From: Scytalidium lignicola | Taxonomy: Eukaryota > Ascomycota > Leotiomycetes | NCBI GenBank assembly: GCA_002812745.2 | Contig: NCSJ02000086.1 | Location: 78,340 to 142,339, forward strand | Direction: 5' to 3' | DNA: 64,000 nt | In this document: piece after piece, positions 59,501 through 64,000 of the stretch | How positions within the stretch are numbered: the stretch's first letter is position 1 | How the letters are laid out: the number at the start of each line of letters is the position of its first letter | The notes under the pieces: model-generated | Databases searched by the model: none | What the model was told of the DNA's origin: nothing | The model's input: the letters and a program-made list of their open reading frames with translations, nothing else | Program-made: the position numbers and the translations under genes

Positions 59501-61603
59501 TCAAATATTATAGGCGTGCAGTAGAAGCAAGTCCAGATTTTGCGGAAGCCGTTTGTGGCCTTGCAAACGCCCTAAATTCGGTTTGTGATTGGGCTGGCCG
59601 AGGAGGTGTTGTATTAGATGGTGGAACGAGAGATCGATGGCATGTAGATGAGGCCGGAATGTTTACTGAGTCAAGTACCAGCACATCAGGTAGTGGCTGG
59701 ATGAAACGCGTAGTCGATATCGTGGCCAAACAACTGCAAGATGGGGCGTTATGGGGCTGTGGTATTCTTCAGGGACAGACAGCACTCCAATTTCTCCGGC
59801 AGTTGGAGCTCTCCGACTCAGGTGGACGGTGGTCTCCGGAGAGAAGGGCTAATATGCATTCGATCATTAATTCCTGGGTTGGACAGCGTTGGGAGGGAGC
59901 CCGAGTTGTCCGCCTGGTTGAGCGGGCTATCAAAAGATCCATGCATAGATGGTACGAGGACAAGTATATTAAAAAGGTGCAACTTCCTCCATCCAACTAT
60001 GCACGACCACAATTACCAGCCAATCTTTCCGTTCCAACTGCTCCAACTGTTTTACCATTTCACACATTTACATGTCCGCTCTCTGCCAAAGATATCCGCA
60101 TGATCTCTCAACGTAATGCGCTGAGGATATCATGCTCAACTCTACGAGCACCATGGATGCAGGGCGCCGTCTTTCCCCCTCCTCCCCCTCCATCACCAAC
60201 TCTTAATATTGGATATGTCTCGTCAGACTTCAACAACCATCCACTAGCACATCTGTAAGTCCAACTCGTTCTAAGCCTTTCATATGGTTATTGTCTATTA
60301 ACACTGCTCAAGAATGCAATCGGTTTTTGGGTTCCACGATATCTCTAGGGCGAAAGCGTTCTGCTACGCTACGACAGCAAGTGACAACTCCATTCATAGA
60401 CAGCAAATCGAGCGTGAAGCCCCGGTTTTCCGAGACGCTAGTTCCTGGTCTGCTGATCACTTAGTACATCAAATTCTGGAAGATGGAATTCATATTCTTG
60501 TTAATTTGAATGGCTATACCAGAGGGGCCCGAAATGAGATTTTTGCTGCTCGACCTGCGCCTATCCAGATGTCATTCATGGGATTTGCTGGTACTCTAGG
60601 CGCTGAATGGTGTGACTACCTTTTAGCCGATGAGACTGCTATTCCTCCAGATACTCTTCGTCCGTGGAGAAGAAATCTTAATCTAGATGACCAGTTCCGT
60701 GATGACCAATCAGTGGAGGAGGAGAATTGGGTTTATTCGGAAAACATAATATTTTGTCGGGATACGTTCTTCTGCTGTGATCATGCGCAGTCCGAGCCAC
60801 GCGCGAATCAACTTTCTTGGGAGGGTGAAGAGTCCAGAAGGTGGAGAATGCGAAAAGAGCTTTTCCCAAGCTTAGCTGACGATGCTATAATCCTCGGCAA
60901 CTTTAATCAACTCTATAAGGTTTGTAATCACCAAATTATGAAATATATCTGATTCTCACAAACGCAATAGATCGAACCTACAACTTTTCGAACATGGTTG
61001 CGTATATTAGACAAGGTCCCAAAGGCTATTTTATGGTTGCTGCGCTTTCCTGACCTTGGGGAGGCGAATCTCAAGCGCACTGCTCGGGAGTGGGCTGGCG
61101 AAGGTGTCGCGTCTCGTATTTGGTTTACAGACGTAGCACCCAAGCATCTGCACATTTCTAGAGCTCGAGTCTGCGACCTCTTCTTGGATACCCCTGAATG
61201 CAATGCTCATACTACTGCAGCCGACATCTTGTGGTCGAGTACACCACTTCTAACACTGCCTCGTTACAAGTACAAGATGTGTTCTCGCATGGCGGCTTCT
61301 ATCCTCAGGGGAGCATTGCCTAAAGATGAAGAGGGTCGAAAGGCTGCCGCCGAGCTAATAGCCAAAGATGACGAACAATATGAGGAGTTTGCCATACGAC
61401 TGGCTAATGGGTTCTCGTACACTGTAAATGATTCTATTGGGAAGGGCAATGGCAGGTTAAATGAGCTACGAAAACTTTTGTATAACAATCGATGGACGTG
61501 CGCACTTTTTAACACGAGGAGATGGGTATCTGATTTGGAATCTGCATATGAAGAGGCATGGCGAAGATGGGTCATGAATGAAGGAGGCGACATCTACTTA
61601 TAG
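56593..61603 (+). CDS. O-GlcNAc transferase-type protein (TPR + GT41), 1633 aa, 3 exons
   Basis: Exons 56593-60254, 60313-60919 and 60971-61603, total 4902 nt in frame. The first 480 residues are a Gln/Ser/Tyr/His-rich, probably disordered region. TPR repeats occur at about 509-620 (YGKALDWYSKIIDLDPRLEF; REEAEQHWLQAVRLRPSYFE) and 900-1000 (HLYTNLGSLLKDIGQLSAAI; GRTSEAIKYYRRAVEASPDF). The GT41 catalytic region starts near 1203 (GYVSSDFNNHPLAHL, His1216). It continues with HILVNLNGYTRGARNEIFAA, then GNFNQLYK whose Lys1423 is the last codon of exon 2, and LDTPECNAHTTAADILW. These match metazoan OGT, where the His and Lys are active-site residues. Likely role: transfer of GlcNAc, or fucose as in plant SPINDLY, to Ser/Thr of nucleocytoplasmic proteins. 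Larger than animal OGT because of the N-terminal region and inserts. Confidence 0.93.
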
Positions 61604-62491
61604 ATAGCTCCCTACTTCTGGTCATTTATATGGTTGGGATCTGTCATGGTTATTTTCGGGCGAATAGAGCGAAGGAATCAATCAGGATATGTTAGAAGGG
61701 GTTGGAAAACAAGATAAGGATATCTTGAGAGAAGGCGTATAGGTATGGTTTCTATTCATTGGGGCAATATTCTGTAGCATTTTTTTTAGACACCGTTCAT
61801 TGCAAGATACCCACGGTCGTTAACTGTTTCAACCATTCGTACCATTTTGTCATTCCATTCACTAGTGCCATCCTGTAATCTCACACAAAGGTTCTAAAGT
61901 AAATTTGTACAAGCCACCTCGGAAGAATAGTCTGATGTTTTATTATCCGGATATCAAGATATGCGTTGTAAATAGTCGGTATGAGTGATAAGCATCGTGA
62001 TAGGCTGGCAGTACTAAATTTTGAAAGTGGCTAGATAGATACTTCACAACCTAAATAGAGCAAAAAATGGGGTCCCTTGCCTGTCATGAATCACTCAAAG
62101 TGCAAGTTGGGAATATATTAAATTGACAAAATGAGCAAATTTAGCTCTTTTTTGAATTAAGTATATTTTGAACAGATACAATAATATATATGCCTCTGCT
62201 CACTAAAAAANCGATTTTCCCAAATGCATATTCGCATTCTTTTGGGGGGGTATCTAGCCGGAAAAAAAAAAATCTTTATACACAAAAAAAAAAAGGGTGG
62301 CCCTTTTCGAAAGACACAGAAAGGCGTGACATATTCATATCCATGACCCATCACCATATCCCCCTTTTCACGCCTGATCCCAAAAAGATATGCTAATAAG
62401 GTTATACACTATTAAAGCAATCCATGCCTCCCAATTCGTAAATATTCTTTTTTGTACACGAGAACGCTGAAGGTAAAAAANGTGTGTGCCA
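61604..62491. other. Convergent spacer with homopolymer runs and ambiguous bases
   Basis: 888 bp. Holds G7 (62244-62250), A11 (62262-62272) and A11 (62284-62294) runs and Ns at 62211 and 62481, each after a run of six or more A. No gene seen. Confidence 0.6.
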
Positions 62492-63415
62492 TTACCCTAG
62501 TAATGATGAAAGATTCATTCGTGCGTCTCGATCTGATTGCTGCTCGGGCGTGATATTCAGATGCAATGGTGGAAGTTGGACGGGAGTTGGTGGAGCTGTT
62601 GGTAGCTGGCTCCTCGGGTCATAATGGTATTCTCGTGGAGATGGTGGGATAGAAACATGAGGGTAGTCTGGTCGTACGTATGTGATTGGTGATAGTGTGT
62701 TTAGGCTGTGGAGTTTTGACTCGCCGTGGAATGGGTCGGAGAAGAGAGAGCTTGGACGGTGCAGCAGGGCTGGCAGACTTGGCCTTCTGGCTTCTGATTG
62801 AGCAATTTGATGCAAAGGTGGAAGCTCAAATGTTGGTGAAGGTGCAACGCGAGGAGAGGTAGAGAAGTTTGATCCACTATCAGAGATCAGAGAAGGTGCC
62901 CGATCAACGGACTCGGCTCTGGATACTTCTGAAGCTGATGGTGATGGTAGTGGTTCTTCCATTGAATGGAAGTTTGGCGAGGCAATTGCGAGAGGGTGTG
63001 AGGAAGTAGATGATGGTCGGGAAAGGGATTGCGGTTGGCTGCGGTCGACAAAAGGATTTCCACCGTGTGAGGAGGTCCGTCGACGCAGGATGAGGCGTCG
63101 TCTTCGGTTCATGCTGCCGTTCCACCAGTTCTTGACAGCATTATCGCTTCGACCATTCAGTCTTCGGGCAATCTCAGCCCATCTCTTTCCCATCTCTCCT
63201 ACTAGACGCTCAATCAAAAGCCCTTCTTCCGGGCTGATAGGTTCATGGTTCAATGACGGCTTCAGGTTTTGGTGATATCTCTCTCGGCATTGCTTTGGTG
63301 AACGCGACCCAATGAGTTGAGCAATTCTGACCCAGTTCAATGCTCCTTGGGTATGAACAAGCTGAACGAGGTATGCATCCTCGGCAGGTGACCAGGGTCC
63401 TCGACGGTGAGCCAT
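62492..63415 (-). CDS. flbD: R2R3 Myb transcription factor, FlbD-like, 307 aa
   Basis: MAHRRGPWSPAEDAYLVQLV opens the first Myb repeat (about 4-53; Trp8, Trp28). The second runs from about 57 to 105 (ISPEEGLLIERLVGEMGKRW; RSDNAVKNWWNGSMNRRRR). The linker PKQCRERYHQNLKPSLNHEP is almost the Aspergillus FlbD sequence as I remember it. The Ser/Pro-rich remainder ends in ARMNLSSLLG, again like FlbD. In Aspergillus FlbD acts with FlbB to start conidiophore development by activating brlA. An in-frame ATG at 63505 would add 30 unrelated residues; 63415 is preferred because family members begin exactly at MAHRRGPW. Single exon. Confidence 0.92.
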   Translation of the reverse strand: MAHRRGPWSPAEDAYLVQLVHTQGALNWVRIAQLIGSRSPKQCRERYHQNLKPSLNHEPISPEEGLLIERLVGEMGKRWAEIARRLNGRSDNAVKNWWNGSMNRRRRLILRRRTSSHGGNPFVDRSQPQSLSRPSSTSSHPLAIASPNFHSMEEPLPSPSASEVSRAESVDRAPSLISDSGSNFSTSPRVAPSPTFELPPLHQIAQSEARRPSLPALLHRPSSLFSDPFHGESKLHSLNTLSPITYVRPDYPHVSIPPSPREYHYDPRSQLPTAPPTPVQLPPLHLNITPEQQSDRDARMNLSSLLG

Positions 63416-64000
63416 TGCAAAATCAATGACGACACCAGAGCTCCGGTTCGAGGTGGGTATATAGATAAGTGTCTCTCTCTGTGGTATGAGTGAGATCACA
63501 AGCACTAATCAGTTGCAGCGGTTATATCGATGCAGAACAATGTGCTTCAAGAAAGGTCGGAATGCAAGTCGAATACAACCAGTTGATGATGCAGTGGTTG
63601 ATAATGGTGTGATGTAGAGAGCTACGGTAGTTGGATAGATAAGAGACCTATATATCTAAGGTCTGTTCATCTGATGTTGAAGTGTGGTGGTGTTAGCTGA
63701 GGAGGAAGATGTGGGTGAGGCTCTCTATATAGCTTGCAACCACGATCGAGGAACGATATGCGAGAGATCTAGCTACAAGGGGGGTGTGATTTCGGGAAAA
63801 GAGGCGCTTGATATCACAACTATGTATGGCAAATGCGGCGTTCAGCGATATTCGGTGGGGAACAAGAGTATGAAGGGGGGGAAGGGTTCGGGGCCAAGTA
63901 TTAAGGCTGGAACGGGGNCTTGTTTATTATGACTTGCGAGGGCAAAGGCGGAGGAGAATATCGATGCAAGGTTCGTCCAAGGCGGCCAGTGATCTAAGAG
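63416..64000. other. Upstream region of the FlbD-like gene
   Basis: 585 bp to the window edge. Purine-rich in its distal half and with one N at 63918 after four Gs. No gene supported. Confidence 0.5.

Overview
The window is nuclear DNA of a filamentous ascomycete. Genes are mostly multi-exon with introns of about 45-80 nt, carrying GTAAGT/GTATGT-like donors, CTAAC/CTGAC branch points and YAG acceptors. The gene set is purely eukaryotic: RPS3, RPL17, RPL12, SEC23, delta-COP, APC4, tRNase Z, O-GlcNAc transferase and an FlbD-type Myb. FlbD, the DUF2235 hydrolase and several Pezizomycotina-type orphan proteins point to Pezizomycotina. The AT-rich background and protein flavour suggest Leotiomycetes/Helotiales, perhaps Sclerotiniaceae-like, but that placement is only an impression. 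No transposon, CRISPR array, rRNA or convincing tRNA was seen. Exon models were built by hand from splice motifs. Every finished model below sums to a multiple of three, except where a homopolymer error is flagged.

Layout. 0-5 kb: C-terminal tail of a kinase (LAMMER-like), long-form tRNase Z (+), and an orphan 381-aa protein (-). 5-16 kb (accessory part, wide spacers): an 8-exon secreted protein (-), an intronless MCT-like MFS transporter (-) and a 6-exon DUF2235 alpha/beta hydrolase (-). 16-23 kb: APH-type kinase (+), APC4 (-) and delta-COP (-). 23-29 kb: a very acidic 873-aa protein (+) and a NIPA-type magnesium transporter (+). 29-32 kb: divergent ribosomal-protein pair RPS3 (-)/RPL17 (+). 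32-37 kb: F-box protein (-) and a Cys/His coiled-coil orphan (-). 37-41 kb: the largest gene-free stretch, partly GC-rich. 41-49 kb: orphan (+, frameshifted at a poly-A run), orphan (-), NCBP3-like RNA-binding protein (-), and an orphan (-) with a broken downstream extension. 49-64 kb: ureidoglycolate lyase (+), SEC23 (+), RPL12 (+), O-GlcNAc transferase (+) and FlbD-like Myb (-).

Functional links are mostly housekeeping: translation (three r-proteins), the early secretory pathway (SEC23 for COPII, delta-COP for COPI), RNA processing (tRNase Z, NCBP3) and the cell cycle (APC4). The most interesting regulatory signal is a CACGTG plus GTTTAGGGC motif pair shared by the ribosomal-protein promoters. 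A GACGCGTT octamer also recurs upstream of APC4 and two orphan genes. Sequence quality matters: all five N bases sit at the end of homopolymer runs, and two coding genes are broken only at such runs, as expected from flow-based sequencing.
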